Of a stretch of 64,000 bases of DNA, positions 1-8,225 are shown in pieces. The notes beneath the pieces were generated by a model. The model did not search any database, was not told where the DNA came from, and was given only the letters and a program-made list of their open reading frames with translations. Made by a program: the position numbers and the translations under genes. Numbering within the stretch: position 1 is the stretch's first letter; every line of letters starts with the position of its first letter. Location of the stretch: positions 372,001 through 436,000 of the forward strand of contig NZ_JAANYY010000004.1 of the NCBI RefSeq assembly GCF_012274265.1. Reading direction: 5' to 3'. The stretch is from Sphingopyxis microcysteis. GTDB lineage: Bacteria; Pseudomonadota; Alphaproteobacteria; Sphingomonadales; Sphingomonadaceae.

Positions 1-2102
1 ATGACGCCCGAACCACAGTCTCCGATGATGGAGTCTAACGGAACCATATCTGCCCATCCGCCAGAAAATTCCGGAAGAAACGGAGCTCGCCAACCTTTTG
101 CTCCAGAATCCCATCCAACTGAATCGAGGGTTATGCGAGATAGTTCAGCGAACTTTTCGTCGCGAGATCCCTTGCCCAAGGCACGATATTTCACACTTGC
201 TGGAACGTCAGAGCAGTTTGCAGGAGAGCGAGAAGCCAGAACGATGCAAACAGGTTGCTGAACGTCTTGGAAAATGCGCGTTGCCACTTCCGGCTGATGG
301 CCTTCCGGCGAGCAATCCACTACCCAGATTTCGTCGCACTTGCTCCGCAAGTCGGACCGCATCATCTGAAAACCGGGGCCGTTCAGGAAACCGGCCGTAG
401 TAATGTAGCACACGATCCCCGACAGATGCTCCTCGACCGGCGGCTGCAGGTCGCGACCGCCCGCGCCTTGTTCGAACACCTTCCACGCCGCCCAGCGCCA
501 GAAATAGATATAGAGGTTGCGTAAATGCTTGGCGTGCGCGCCGACACCCCACGCGGCGGGGGGCTGCCAGTCGTTCAGCGGCGCGGCGCGGTTGCCCGAC
601 CCGCTTTCGACCCAGCTGCCCTTGCCCTTGGCCTTTTCCTTATATGGCGGATTGCCGATCACCACCGTGATCGGCTGCGACCGCTTGATCTCGTTCGCTT
701 CGCGCCGCGACCGCGACAATTCGCGATAAATGCCGGTGCCGCTTTCGAACTCGGCGTGCGGATCGCCCAGCGTGTCGGTTACGAACAGCCGCGGGCTGCC
801 CGCCGCACCATATTCGATCATCTCGGCCAGCATCCGCAATTGCGCGACGGCAAAGGCACCGAATTGCAGCTCGAATCCGATCAGCCTTTGCGCGATCGCG
901 GTCATCGCCGGGCCAACCGCGCCCGCGCCTTGATCGTTCTCGATCGTCGCCGCAATCTGGCGCATCACGCCCAGCAGGAATGTGCCCGATCCCATCGCCG
1001 GATCGGCGACATGCACTTCGGGTCCGGCCAACCCCTGCGGCACCGCAAAGCGTGCCGACGATTTTAGTGCCTCGTCGCACAATCGCACCATCGTCTGCAC
1101 GACCTCGGGTGGGGTGTAATAACTTCCCGTCTTCTTGCGCAGGCTGTTGTCGTAAACCTCCAGAAAATGCTCATAGAAATAGAGCCAGGCCTCGGGATCG
1201 CCCTTGGACACCTTCGACCAGTCAACCACGTCCAGCACGCGCAGCATCGTGTCGAGCGAGGTGACCAGCACCGGCCCCTGCTGGTCGGTGAGCAGGCGCA
1301 GCGCGACGCCGATCAGCGTGTTGGTTTCGCCCAGTTCGCGCGCAACATCAGCAAAACCTTCGGATAGTTTCAGCCCGCGCGATTTCGCCATCAACAGCCC
1401 GAACGTCACCGCCTGTGCATAGCCGTCGGCGAATTGCTCGTCGTTCGCTTCGGGGAACAACAGCCCGCGCCAATCGTCGCGCAGCTCGATCAGCGGCTGG
1501 CTGCCCCGCTCCATCTGTTCGATGACTTCGTCGCGCAGAAAGCGGCTGAGCCGCGCGGCGATGGCGGCGAGCTGGCGCGCATTGCGCGGCGCGATCGGTT
1601 CCCACGTCAGGAAATCGTGAACCAGCGTCAGCAGGCTTGCGGGTGCCTCGACCGCGCCGCCGTCGCTTTCAATATCGCCGGTCAATCGGACGACACCGCC
1701 TTGCAGCTCGCCGTCACGCCACAGCGAAAAACCATTGCCGTCGGTATAGATCAGGTTCGGCAGTGCCTTCAGCCGGTCCCACTGCGCCTTGTCATGCTTG
1801 TCCTTGAACTTGCGCGGGTCGGCGCCCTTGCCAGGTGCCTTGACTTCGACAAAGCCGATCAGCGCATTGTTCACCGTGACCGCATAGTCGGGCCGGGTTT
1901 TCAGGTCGGCGAGCGATGATTCACCGACCATGTGCATTTTCGCGGCGGGTGCGGCTTCGGCGGCAAGCGCAGTGAACAGGGTTTCGAGCGGTGCGCGCAG
2001 TTGATCTTCGGGCTGGCCGCTCGCGGCCGGATTGGCCAGCTTCGCTTTCGCTGCCGCGCCGAAATCGCCCACAGCTTTTTTGATGCGATCGGCTTGCGTC
2101 AT
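1..2102 (-). CDS. Single-chain restriction-modification enzyme (type ISP/IIG-like), C-terminus beyond the left edge
   Basis: About 700 codons are visible and no stop is reached at the left edge. The N-terminus carries a PD-(D/E)xK-type nuclease signature: Asp72 of RPDYAV, then GFVEVKAPG with Glu86 and Lys88. A gamma-class N6-adenine methyltransferase follows, with the SAM-binding DPAMGSGTFLL near residue 367 and the catalytic NPPY (VVIGNPPYKE) near residue 482. Nuclease and methylase in one chain, with a specificity region expected at the C-terminus, fits type ISP/IIG or MmeI-like enzymes. The start at 2102 reads MTQADRIKK. Codon use changes in roughly the last 270 bases, which become clearly more AT-rich than the methylase core; this suggests a swapped recognition domain. 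No separate methylase or specificity gene is visible on this side. Confidence 0.85.
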   Translation of the reverse strand, partial: MTQADRIKKAVGDFGAAAKAKLANPAASGQPEDQLRAPLETLFTALAAEAAPAAKMHMVGESSLADLKTRPDYAVTVNNALIGFVEVKAPGKGADPRKFKDKHDKAQWDRLKALPNLIYTDGNGFSLWRDGELQGGVVRLTGDIESDGGAVEAPASLLTLVHDFLTWEPIAPRNARQLAAIAARLSRFLRDEVIEQMERGSQPLIELRDDWRGLLFPEANDEQFADGYAQAVTFGLLMAKSRGLKLSEGFADVARELGETNTLIGVALRLLTDQQGPVLVTSLDTMLRVLDVVDWSKVSKGDPEAWLYFYEHFLEVYDNSLRKKTGSYYTPPEVVQTMVRLCDEALKSSARFAVPQGLAGPEVHVADPAMGSGTFLLGVMRQIAATIENDQGAGAVGPAMTAIAQRLIGFELQFGAFAVAQLRMLAEMIEYGAAGSPRLFVTDTLGDPHAEFESGTGIYRELSRSRREANEIKRSQPITVVIGNPPYKEKAKGKGSWVESGSGNRAAPLNDWQPPAAWGVGAHAKHLRNLYIYFWRWAAWKVFEQGAGGRDLQPPVEEHLSGIVCYITTAGFLNGPGFQMMRSDLRSKCDEIWVVDCSPEGHQPEVATRIFQDVQQPVCIVLASRSPANCSDVPASVKYRALGKGSRDEKFAELSRITLDSVGWDSGAKGWRAPFLPEFSGGWADMVPLDSIIGDCGSGV

Positions 2103-2169
2103 TCGTCCCCCTGCGTCACAAGCTATTGGCACAGACGCGGCGGCGCGGGCAACCGCCAAAGGAACGGAA

Positions 2170-2472
2170 ATGGCAGAAGAAATCGTTGATCTTTTCCCAG
2201 GTGCACCGCGCCAGATGGGCTTTGATCTCGGCGATGCGCCAAAGCCTCGCTCCTATGAGCCGGATCGCGAAGAGGTGCGCCGCGAACTGCACGACGTGCT
2301 GGCCACTGCCAAGGGCGCGACCGACCGCTGCCCGTGGGATCGCCGGACCTTCCAGTATCACAAGACCGTCTTTCCGCAGATGGCGAACTGGCTTCCCGAG
2401 GATGAGCGCGATCAGCTCCGCTTCGAATTCGCCGAAGAGGTCGAGCGGCTGGAAAAACTGTTGGCCGCCTGA
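2170..2472 (+). CDS. Conserved-looking small protein of unknown function, divergent from the restriction enzyme
   Basis: A 100-residue soluble acidic protein (MAEEIVDLFPGAPRQMGFD to VERLEKLLAA). The frame is open upstream, but the start at 2170 is chosen because AAAGGAA lies 7-13 bases before it. It has no signal peptide, membrane segment or family motif that I recognise; the C-terminal third is predicted helical and charged. It is transcribed away from the restriction-modification gene with 67 bp between the start codons, so it could be a control or partner protein of that system, or simply an unrelated chromosomal gene. Base composition is like the host. Confidence 0.7.
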   Translation: MAEEIVDLFPGAPRQMGFDLGDAPKPRSYEPDREEVRRELHDVLATAKGATDRCPWDRRTFQYHKTVFPQMANWLPEDERDQLRFEFAEEVERLEKLLAA

Positions 2473-2828
2473 TCCCTCCGCGCCCTCCGCGTCTCCGCGC
2501 GAAAAACCCCTTTCCTACATTATCTCGCCATGCCAGCATCTTGCCGCTGGCTCTTTAACTCGTTGAAATCTGCTGCCCGATCGCCTCGCGCCGAACGTCG
2601 CGGGTGCGCGCGACCTTTGCGATGTTTCGTCCGTGCGCGGGGTGGGTCACCTTCGCGACCTTTGGCGCCGTCGCGAACGGCCGGGACGGGATGCGCCATT
2701 GGGCTGAACTTTCCTGAACTTTGGATCGCTAAAGCCACAAAGGACACAATCCCGACGTGCGCACGCGGGGCTTTTGTGGCTTTAAGACCTTGCTGACAGC
2801 GCCGCAAACCCCTGCTAGGGCGCCGCGC
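2473..2828. other. Intergenic region with two shared motifs and an inverted repeat, no convincing gene
   Basis: It holds CTTTCCTACATTAT inside a 22-nt motif at 2502-2523, whose near-identical copy lies before the HTH gene at 14525. It also holds CTGAACTTTCCTGAACTTT at about 2704-2722, also found at the end of that HTH gene, and an inverted repeat TAAAGCCACAAA (2730-2741) / TTTGTGGCTTTA (2773-2784). The 88-codon open frame from 2530 has no ribosome binding site or recognisable domain. The region could be the remnant of a gene cassette related to the one at 13774-14570, or a promoter region for lepA. Confidence 0.5.
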
Positions 2829-4652
2829 ATGACCACGCCCTTGTCCCACATCCGCAATTTTTCGATCATCGCGCACATCGACCATGGCAAGTCGACGCTC
2901 GCCGACCGGCTGATCCAGTTCACCGGCGGCCTGACCGCGCGCGAGATGTCGGCGCAAGTCCTTGATAATATGGATATCGAGAAAGAGCGCGGGATCACGA
3001 TCAAGGCGCAGACGGTGCGCCTGAAATATACCGCGAAGGACGGCGAGACCTACGAGCTCAACCTCATGGACACGCCCGGCCACGTCGACTTCGCCTATGA
3101 AGTGTCGCGCAGCCTTGCGGCGTGCGAGGGCGCGTTGCTCGTCGTCGACGCGGCGCAGGGGGTCGAGGCGCAGACGCTCGCCAACGTCTATCAGTCGATC
3201 GAGCACGATCATGAAATCGTGCCGGTGATCAACAAGATCGACCTGCCCGCCGCCGATGTCGACAAGGTGAAGGCCGAGATCGAGGACATCATCGGGCTGC
3301 CCGCCGACGACGCGGTGCTCGCCTCGGCGAAGTCGGGGATCGGGATCGAGGAATGCCTCGAGGCGATCGTCACCAAGATCCCGCCGCCAAAGGGCGACGC
3401 CGCGGCGCCCTTGCTCGCGATGCTCGTCGACAGCTGGTACGACCCCTATCTCGGCGTCGTGATTTTGGTCCGCGTGGTGGATGGCGTGCTGAAAAAAGGC
3501 CAGCAGATCAAGTTCATGCAGGCGGGCACCACCCATCTGATCGACCGCGTCGGCTGTTTCACGCCGAAGCGCGAGGAGCTGACCGAGATCGGCCCGGGCG
3601 AGATCGGCTTCATCACCGCGCAGATCAAGGACGTCGCGCAGGCGCGCGTCGGCGATACGGTGACCGACGCCAAGAAACCCGCCGCGGCGCCGCTGCCGGG
3701 GTTCAAGGAAGTCCAGCCGGTCGTCTTCTGCGGCCTGTTTCCGACCGACGCGAACGACTTCGAGAAGCTGCGCGAGAGCATCCAGAAGCTGCGGCTGAAC
3801 GATGCGAGCTTCTCGTTCGAGATGGAAAGCTCGGCGGCGCTCGGCTTCGGCTTCCGCTGCGGCTTCCTTGGCCTCTTGCACCTCGAGATCATCCAGGAGC
3901 GCCTCTCCCGCGAATATGACCTCGACCTCATCACCACCGCGCCGTCGGTGGTCTATAAGCTGAAGCTCAGCCACACCAAGAATGAGGCGGCGAAGGAGAT
4001 CGAGCTCCACAACCCCGCCGACATGCCCGACCCCAACCGCATCGACGAGATCGAGGAGCCGTGGATCGAGGCGGTGATCTACGTCCCCGACGATTATCTG
4101 GGTCCGATCCTGAAACTGTGCCAGGACCGCCGCGGCATCCAGAAGAACCTGACCTATGTCGGCGGCCGCGCGCAGATCACTTACGAACTGCCATTGAACG
4201 AAGTGGTGTTCGACTTCTACGACCGGCTGAAGAGCATTTCGCGCGGCTATGCGTCGTTCGACTATCACCAGATCGGCCACCGCCCCGGCGACCTCGTCAA
4301 GATGAGCATCCTCGTCAACAACGAGCCCGTCGATGCGCTGTCGATGATCGTCCACCGCGGTTCGGCGGAAAGCCGCGGCCGCGGCATGTGCGAGCGGCTC
4401 AAAGACCTGATCCCGCGCCACATGTTCAAGATCCCGATCCAGGCGGCGATCGGCGGCAAGGTGATCGCCCGCGAAACCATCGCCGCGCTGCGCAAGGACG
4501 TCACCGCCAAATGCTATGGCGGCGACGCGACCCGCAAGAAGAAGCTCCTCGAAAAACAGAAAGAGGGCAAAAAGCGGATGCGCGAATATGGCAATGTGAA
4601 CATCCCGCAGGAGGCGTTCATCGCCGCGCTGCGGATGGGCGACGACGCCTGA
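2829..4652 (+). CDS. lepA: Elongation factor 4 (LepA), ribosome back-translocating GTPase
   Basis: A 607-residue translational GTPase, the usual length for LepA. G1 is AHIDHGKST at about residues 15-23, G3 is DTPGH near residue 80 and G4 is NKID near residue 132. The LepA-specific C-terminal domain ends with [17 protein letters not shown] and [17 protein letters not shown]. The frame is open 24 codons further upstream, but ATG 2829 gives the family-typical start ([16 protein letters not shown]). LepA binds the ribosome and acts during translation elongation or initiation, especially under stress. Its stop overlaps the beginning of the following hydrolase frame, so the two are probably co-transcribed. 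Confidence 0.98.
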   Translation: MTTPLSHIRNFSIIAHIDHGKSTLADRLIQFTGGLTAREMSAQVLDNMDIEKERGITIKAQTVRLKYTAKDGETYELNLMDTPGHVDFAYEVSRSLAACEGALLVVDAAQGVEAQTLANVYQSIEHDHEIVPVINKIDLPAADVDKVKAEIEDIIGLPADDAVLASAKSGIGIEECLEAIVTKIPPPKGDAAAPLLAMLVDSWYDPYLGVVILVRVVDGVLKKGQQIKFMQAGTTHLIDRVGCFTPKREELTEIGPGEIGFITAQIKDVAQARVGDTVTDAKKPAAAPLPGFKEVQPVVFCGLFPTDANDFEKLRESIQKLRLNDASFSFEMESSAALGFGFRCGFLGLLHLEIIQERLSREYDLDLITTAPSVVYKLKLSHTKNEAAKEIELHNPADMPDPNRIDEIEEPWIEAVIYVPDDYLGPILKLCQDRRGIQKNLTYVGGRAQITYELPLNEVVFDFYDRLKSISRGYASFDYHQIGHRPGDLVKMSILVNNEPVDALSMIVHRGSAESRGRGMCERLKDLIPRHMFKIPIQAAIGGKVIARETIAALRKDVTAKCYGGDATRKKKLLEKQKEGKKRMREYGNVNIPQEAFIAALRMGDDA

Positions 4653-5590
4653 TCGGGGCGGCGAAAGCGGGTGTCGCGGCGCTGGCGCTGCTGCTCGCCG
4701 CCTGCGTTCCCGCATCGGTCGGGCAAGCGAGTGAGGATGCGGCGTTGAACGACAAGCCGATCATGGCCTGGCCCGACCTTTTGACCCGCGCGAAGCCCGC
4801 GCCCGACGCGACGATCCGCTATGGCGAGGATCCGCTCCAGATCGTCGATGTCTGGGTGCCGAAGGGGCAGGGGCCGCACCCCGCGGTGCTCATGATCCAC
4901 GGCGGCTGCTGGCAGACGTCGGTCGCCGAGCGCGACATCATGAACTGGATCGCGGACGACTTGCGGTCGCACGGTGTTGGCGTGTGGAACATCGAATATC
5001 GCGGCGTCGACCGCGGCGGCGGGATGCCGGGAACCTATGACGACGTCGCTCGCGCCGCCGATCTGTTCGTCGCCGATGGCGCAAAGCACGGGTTCGACAC
5101 CGGCGGCACCCGCATTGCGATCGGGCATAGCGCGGGCGGCCATCTGGCGCTGTGGCTGGCGCGGCGTCCGGCGCTGGCGGCGGGCGATGCGCTGCGCGGC
5201 GCCGACCCGATCCGCATCGATCTGGCGATCAGCCAGGGCGGCTTGCCCGACCTGCGCGCCGGGGCGGCCAGCATCGGCCATGCCTGCGGCGCCGACGCCC
5301 CCGCCGCGATGGCGCGCGGCGACTATGCCCGCACCTCGCCCCCCGAAATGCCGGTCGGCAAGGCGCGCGAGATGCAGTTCAACAATGACCGCGACCATGT
5401 GACCCCGCCCGCGACCGGTGCCGCCTACAGCGCCGCGATGGCAAAGCGCGGCGTGACCGTGCCAATGGAGGTAACGCCGGGCGAGGGGCATGTCGAACTG
5501 ATCGCGCCCGACAGCGCCAGCTGGGCCAAACAGCGCGCCGCGATCCTGACGGCGCTGGGGCGACCAGCCGCCGCGCCTACATCTCGATAA
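4649..5590 (+). CDS. Secreted or lipoprotein-type alpha/beta hydrolase (esterase-like)
   Basis: The frame encodes an alpha/beta hydrolase with an oxyanion-hole HGGCW, the nucleophile elbow GHSAGGH, a likely acid in [10 protein letters not shown] and a catalytic His in GEGHVEL. This resembles BD-FAE or kynurenine-formamidase-like esterases. The N-terminus [18 protein letters not shown] looks like a lipoprotein signal with lipobox LLAAC. There is no ATG before it: the most plausible start is CTG at 4649, inside the lepA stop (CTGA). TTG at 4744 is an alternative but would lose the signal peptide. About 313 residues. The 3' end overlaps the convergent XRE gene by 14 bp. Substrate unknown. Confidence 0.75.
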   Translation: MIGAAKAGVAALALLLAACVPASVGQASEDAALNDKPIMAWPDLLTRAKPAPDATIRYGEDPLQIVDVWVPKGQGPHPAVLMIHGGCWQTSVAERDIMNWIADDLRSHGVGVWNIEYRGVDRGGGMPGTYDDVARAADLFVADGAKHGFDTGGTRIAIGHSAGGHLALWLARRPALAAGDALRGADPIRIDLAISQGGLPDLRAGAASIGHACGADAPAAMARGDYARTSPPEMPVGKAREMQFNNDRDHVTPPATGAAYSAAMAKRGVTVPMEVTPGEGHVELIAPDSASWAKQRAAILTALGRPAAAPTSR

Positions 5591-6026
5591 CGATCCGTAC
5601 CTTCGACGGATTGGTGCCGGCGACGCGGGCAATCTCGGCCCGGGTCCGCGCGACCAGGTCGGCGAGATTCTGTCGTCCCGCTATGCCGTCATCGCTCAGC
5701 AGATCGGCGGTCGACACGCCGAACAATTGCGACAGCGACTGCAAACGCGCCGCCTTTGGCCGCGATCGATCCTGCTCCCAATGGCAGATCGCGGTGATGC
5801 TTATTCCCAATCGATCGGCGACCTCGGTCTTGCTCAGTCCCTGCATCCGTCGCAGCCGCGCCAGTCGGGCGCCAAGCGTTTCGATCGCAGGAGCGCCTTC
5901 GATCAGGCTGTCGATCGGTGAATGGATCAAAAAACGGTCCCTTGTCGGCTTGCTTTGACGGTCCCCATCATAGAAGTTCACACGCCCAACCGCTTTCAAC
6001 ATCTCACTGATCGGGTGCTGCCCCAT
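5577..6026 (-). CDS. XRE/Cro-type helix-turn-helix transcriptional regulator
   Basis: A 149-residue cytoplasmic protein with a Cro/C1-type HTH at about residues 50-105: LGARLARLRRMQGLSKTEVA, then DRLGISITAICHWEQDRSRP, then LFGVSTADLL. About 45 residues of N-terminal extension precede the HTH and a short tail (ARTRAEIARVAGTNPSKVRI) follows it. ATG 6026 has no strong ribosome binding site; ATG 6002 is possible. The target is unknown. The gene is convergent with the hydrolase and divergent from the GNAT gene, so it may regulate itself or the GNAT from the short space between them. Confidence 0.85.
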   Translation of the reverse strand: MGQHPISEMLKAVGRVNFYDGDRQSKPTRDRFLIHSPIDSLIEGAPAIETLGARLARLRRMQGLSKTEVADRLGISITAICHWEQDRSRPKAARLQSLSQLFGVSTADLLSDDGIAGRQNLADLVARTRAEIARVAGTNPSKVRIVIEM

Positions 6027-6085
6027 CGCACTGGATTTGCCAGCGGTGCGCGCCGCCTCTATCAGTAATGGATCGGGAGGCAGCG

Positions 6086-6733
6086 ATGACCGTCACGGAT
6101 GGACAGGCGCCACGACGCGCAAAGGCGATCGCGGACATCGCGGTGCACAGCGCGCTGAACGATGGCACGGTCATTTGCCTGCGAACCATCACGCCCGACG
6201 ATGAACAGCTACTGCGCGACGGGATCGCCCAATTGTCCGCTGAATCGCGCTATCTGCGCTTTTTTTCGCCGGTGGCGGTCCTGCCCGATGCGGTGATCGA
6301 ACGGCTGGTCGACGTCGATGGCCACGACCATATCGCGTGGGGCGCGATCTGCACCGAATGCGAAGGGCAACCGGCGATCGGCGCGGTTCATGCGGTGCGC
6401 TATGGCGACGGTGGCCGCGCGGGCGAGTTTTCGGTGGCGGTGGTCGATGCATTCCAGGGGCAGGGGTTGGCGCGGATGATGACCGCGGCGCTGCTCGTCC
6501 ATTGTCTGGCGGAAGGGCTGTCGGTGCTCGACGTGCATATGCTGTCGGAAAACGCCGCGGCGAAGCGACTGGTAAAGTCGCTGGGCGCCGAATGGACCGG
6601 CGAGTCGGCCGGTGTCGCCGAATATCGGCTCGATGTCGCAGCGGGCCTTGCCGCGCTGCGCGCCGATACCGACGCGCCGGGGGTGCAGGACGTCCTGCAG
6701 GCGCTGGAAGGCAATTCGGGGGCTTCGAACTAG
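6086..6733 (+). CDS. GNAT-family N-acetyltransferase
   Basis: A 215-residue GNAT fold protein. The acetyl-CoA loop is visible in FSVAVVDAFQGQGLARMMTA (QGQGLA), followed by the C-terminal strand (LSVLDVHMLSENAAAKRLVK) and a partial family pattern LGAEWTG. The N-terminal part (VICLRTITPDDEQLLRDGIA, then LSAESRYLRFF) is typical of GNAT modules linked to acyl-CoA synthetase-like Pat proteins, here free-standing. Start 6086 is preferred over ATG 6068 because GGGAGG lies at 6075-6080. Acceptor substrate unknown; a protein lysine is possible. A strong hairpin follows the stop. Confidence 0.88.
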   Translation: MTVTDGQAPRRAKAIADIAVHSALNDGTVICLRTITPDDEQLLRDGIAQLSAESRYLRFFSPVAVLPDAVIERLVDVDGHDHIAWGAICTECEGQPAIGAVHAVRYGDGGRAGEFSVAVVDAFQGQGLARMMTAALLVHCLAEGLSVLDVHMLSENAAAKRLVKSLGAEWTGESAGVAEYRLDVAAGLAALRADTDAPGVQDVLQALEGNSGASN

Positions 6734-6738
6734 TCCCT

Positions 6739-6769
6739 CCCACCGCCGGGGGTCGCTACCGGCGGTGGG
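6739..6769 (+). terminator. Hairpin after the GNAT gene
   Basis: A perfect 11-bp stem, CCCACCGCCGG (6739-6749) with CCGGCGGTGGG (6759-6769), starts 6 bp after the GNAT stop. There is no T-run, so termination efficiency is uncertain. Confidence 0.6.
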
Positions 6770-6896
6770 AAGGTAGGCCGTGGCGCAAAACAAGATGCGT
6801 TCCGGCCACACCGCTCTCATAGCCGCGATCGGATTACAAAGTGGTGACCCGCGTCACATGACGCCAAAAGCGCGAAAATTACCGTCGCACACGACA

Positions 6897-6925
6897 AAGG
6901 GCGCCGGAATCGATCCGGCGCCCTT
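6897..6925 (-). terminator. Rho-independent terminator of the lipoprotein gene
   Basis: A 12-bp perfect stem (AAGGGCGCCGGA / TCCGGCGCCCTT) with a 5-nt loop lies 28 bp beyond the stop of the leftward lipoprotein gene. A short T-run follows in that orientation. Confidence 0.8.
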
Positions 6926-6952
6926 CGCGCTGCCCTTTAGGGAAGGCAGGCC

Positions 6953-7225
6953 TTACTTCTTGGCCGGGTCCGCGCCGACTTCCGACGGGGCGATCTCGCC
7001 ATTGTCGTCCATGGCGTTGGCCTTTTCTTCGCCAGCGGCTTCGACGGCATCGGCCTTGTCTTCCATGGCTTCCTTGGCCGGACCTTCGGGCATGGCGTCG
7101 GCCTGATCGTCGATCACGTCGGCCTGCGCTTCGGCCTGATCTTCGACCTTGTCGGCAGCGGGGCTCTGGCAGGCGCCGAGGGCGAGGGCCGAGGTGACGG
7201 CGAGGGCAATGAACATCTTACGCAT
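6953..7225 (-). CDS. Small Ala/Asp/Glu-rich lipoprotein
   Basis: A 90-residue protein with a lipoprotein signal MRKMFIALAVTSALALGAC (lipobox LGAC, Cys19). After the lipid anchor it is very acidic and helical, with repeated ADK/EDQA/ADA segments (KVEDQAEAQADVIDDQADA) suggesting a coiled coil similar in style to Lpp-like or small entericidin-like envelope proteins. It is probably periplasmic and membrane-anchored. Function is unknown. It stands alone with its own terminator; its promoter should lie in 7226-7350. Confidence 0.85.
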   Translation of the reverse strand: MRKMFIALAVTSALALGACQSPAADKVEDQAEAQADVIDDQADAMPEGPAKEAMEDKADAVEAAGEEKANAMDDNGEIAPSEVGADPAKK

Positions 7226-7356
7226 AATCGAGTGACTCCCAAAGTTGACTCCGGGGCTTAACGCGGGGTGAACAATAGGGTTGCAACGAAAACGTCAAAT
7301 TGCAGAAATGCTGTGGATTTGTCGCGCCTCGCAGACTGGTCACGGTCGAAGCGGAC

Positions 7357-7386
7357 AAAAAAAGAGGGCGCCAAAGCGCCCTCTTT
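7357..7386 (-). terminator. Strong intrinsic terminator after sciP
   Basis: An 11-bp stem AAAGAGGGCGC / GCGCCCTCTTT with a 4-nt loop is followed on the minus strand by seven T residues. It lies 24 bp after the sciP stop. Confidence 0.9.
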
Positions 7387-7410
7387 CGCCTGATTTTTGC
7401 GCGACCGCGG

Positions 7411-7716
7411 TCAGAAGCGCTGCTGACGCTCGTACAGATCGCGGTAATGCTGGATGCGCGTGACGCGCAGCCCTGGCATGCCGCTGCGATCGATCGAGCG
7501 TTGCCAGCCGGCAAACTCCTCGAGCGTCAGGCTGTAGCGCTCGCACGCTTCGTCGACGCTGAGCAGACCGCCATTGACCGCGGCGACCACCTCGGCCTTG
7601 CGACGCACGACCCAGCGCGTCGTCGACGGCGGCGGCAGCGAGTCGATGGTCAGCGGTTCGCCGAGGGGGCCGATGACCTGAGCCGGCCGGATTTTCTGAT
7701 TCTCGATCATATTCAT
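7411..7716 (-). CDS. sciP: SciP-family CtrA inhibitory protein (DUF1153)
   Basis: A 101-residue protein matching the SciP/DUF1153 family from memory. The hallmark segments are IGPLGEPLTIDSLPPP, then TRWVVRRKAEVVAAVNGGLL, then ERYSLTLEEF and IQHYRDLYERQ, forming a Trp-repressor-like HTH. In Caulobacter SciP binds the master cell-cycle regulator CtrA and blocks CtrA-dependent transcription in G1. The start overlaps the preceding gene's stop (ATGA), so translation is probably coupled. A strong terminator follows. Identification is confident; the role here is inferred from the family. Confidence 0.92.
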   Translation of the reverse strand: MNMIENQKIRPAQVIGPLGEPLTIDSLPPPSTTRWVVRRKAEVVAAVNGGLLSVDEACERYSLTLEEFAGWQRSIDRSGMPGLRVTRIQHYRDLYERQQRF

Positions 7717-8093
7717 TCCATGGTTTCGACGTCGGGGGGGAATGTGTCCGACGCATTTGTCTCTAAAACAGAGGGACTCAACATCGGCTGAAATCCTCTG
7801 GTAAACAGGCCGTTCATAGTTTCGGACAGAGCGTTCGCTCCGTCCGACAGGTCGAAGAAACGAACGACACGCAGCGCTTTTCGTTCCGGCGCGCGGCGCG
7901 ATCCGCCGAGCGTGTGGCGCAGCGCGTTAAGTGTTTCCGCATGCGCCCGGCGACTCGCATCCGCCTGCAACAACCGCACGGTCGGCTGCGCTGCCTGCCG
8001 CGCGCTCGACACGGCCAGGATGATGTCAAAGCCGGGCTTCGACAGTCTGGCCGCACCGGCAAGGCGCGGGAATTCGGACGGTGCGACATTCAT
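7713..8093 (-). CDS. Hypothetical protein translationally coupled to sciP
   Basis: A 126-residue frame whose stop overlaps the sciP start by 4 bp. It has an Ala/Arg-rich helical middle (ARQAAQPTVRLLQADASRRA) and an acidic Ser/Thr/Pro tail (LSPSVLETNASDTFPPDVET). No domain, signal peptide or membrane segment is recognised and the ribosome binding site is weak. Coding status rests on the coupling and on the matching strand and promoter region. It could be a real partner of SciP or merely the transcribed leader of sciP. Confidence 0.5.
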   Translation of the reverse strand: MNVAPSEFPRLAGAARLSKPGFDIILAVSSARQAAQPTVRLLQADASRRAHAETLNALRHTLGGSRRAPERKALRVVRFFDLSDGANALSETMNGLFTRGFQPMLSPSVLETNASDTFPPDVETME

Positions 8094-8148
8094 GATGCTG
8101 GTCTAGCGCGGACCGCCTAAGGTCACGTAAATGCCCATTTCATGCCTT

Positions 8149-8164
8149 GTTAGCGAAGCTTAAC
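8149..8164. promoter_or_regulatory. Possible CtrA-like half-sites between the sciP operon and mnmA
   Basis: GTTAGCGAAGCTTAAC is a near-palindrome containing TTAAC and its near-complement GTTA, 56 bp upstream of the leftward gene. It resembles TTAA-N7-TTAA CtrA sites but the spacing is off by one, so this is tentative. Confidence 0.25.
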
Positions 8165-8177
8165 CCCCGTCAATATC

Positions 8178-8206
8178 TTGACAGCTGCGGCGGAAAAGCT
8201 GGATTT
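8178..8206 (+). promoter_or_regulatory. Possible promoter for mnmA
   Basis: TTGACA at 8178-8183 is a perfect -35 hexamer. About 17 bp downstream lies only a weak GGATTT-like -10, some 20 bp before the mnmA start. Confidence 0.35.
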
Positions 8207-8225
8207 TTTGGGTTGGCGTCCCTAG

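Noticed and set aside
2530-2796. 88-codon plus-strand frame upstream of lepA
   Set aside because: Starts 6 bp after the 22-nt motif but has no binding site or domain; kept only as part of the intergenic description.
2520-4715. 731-codon open frame antisense to lepA
   Set aside because: High-GC shadow of lepA; Arg/Asp/Leu-rich translation without domains or start signal.
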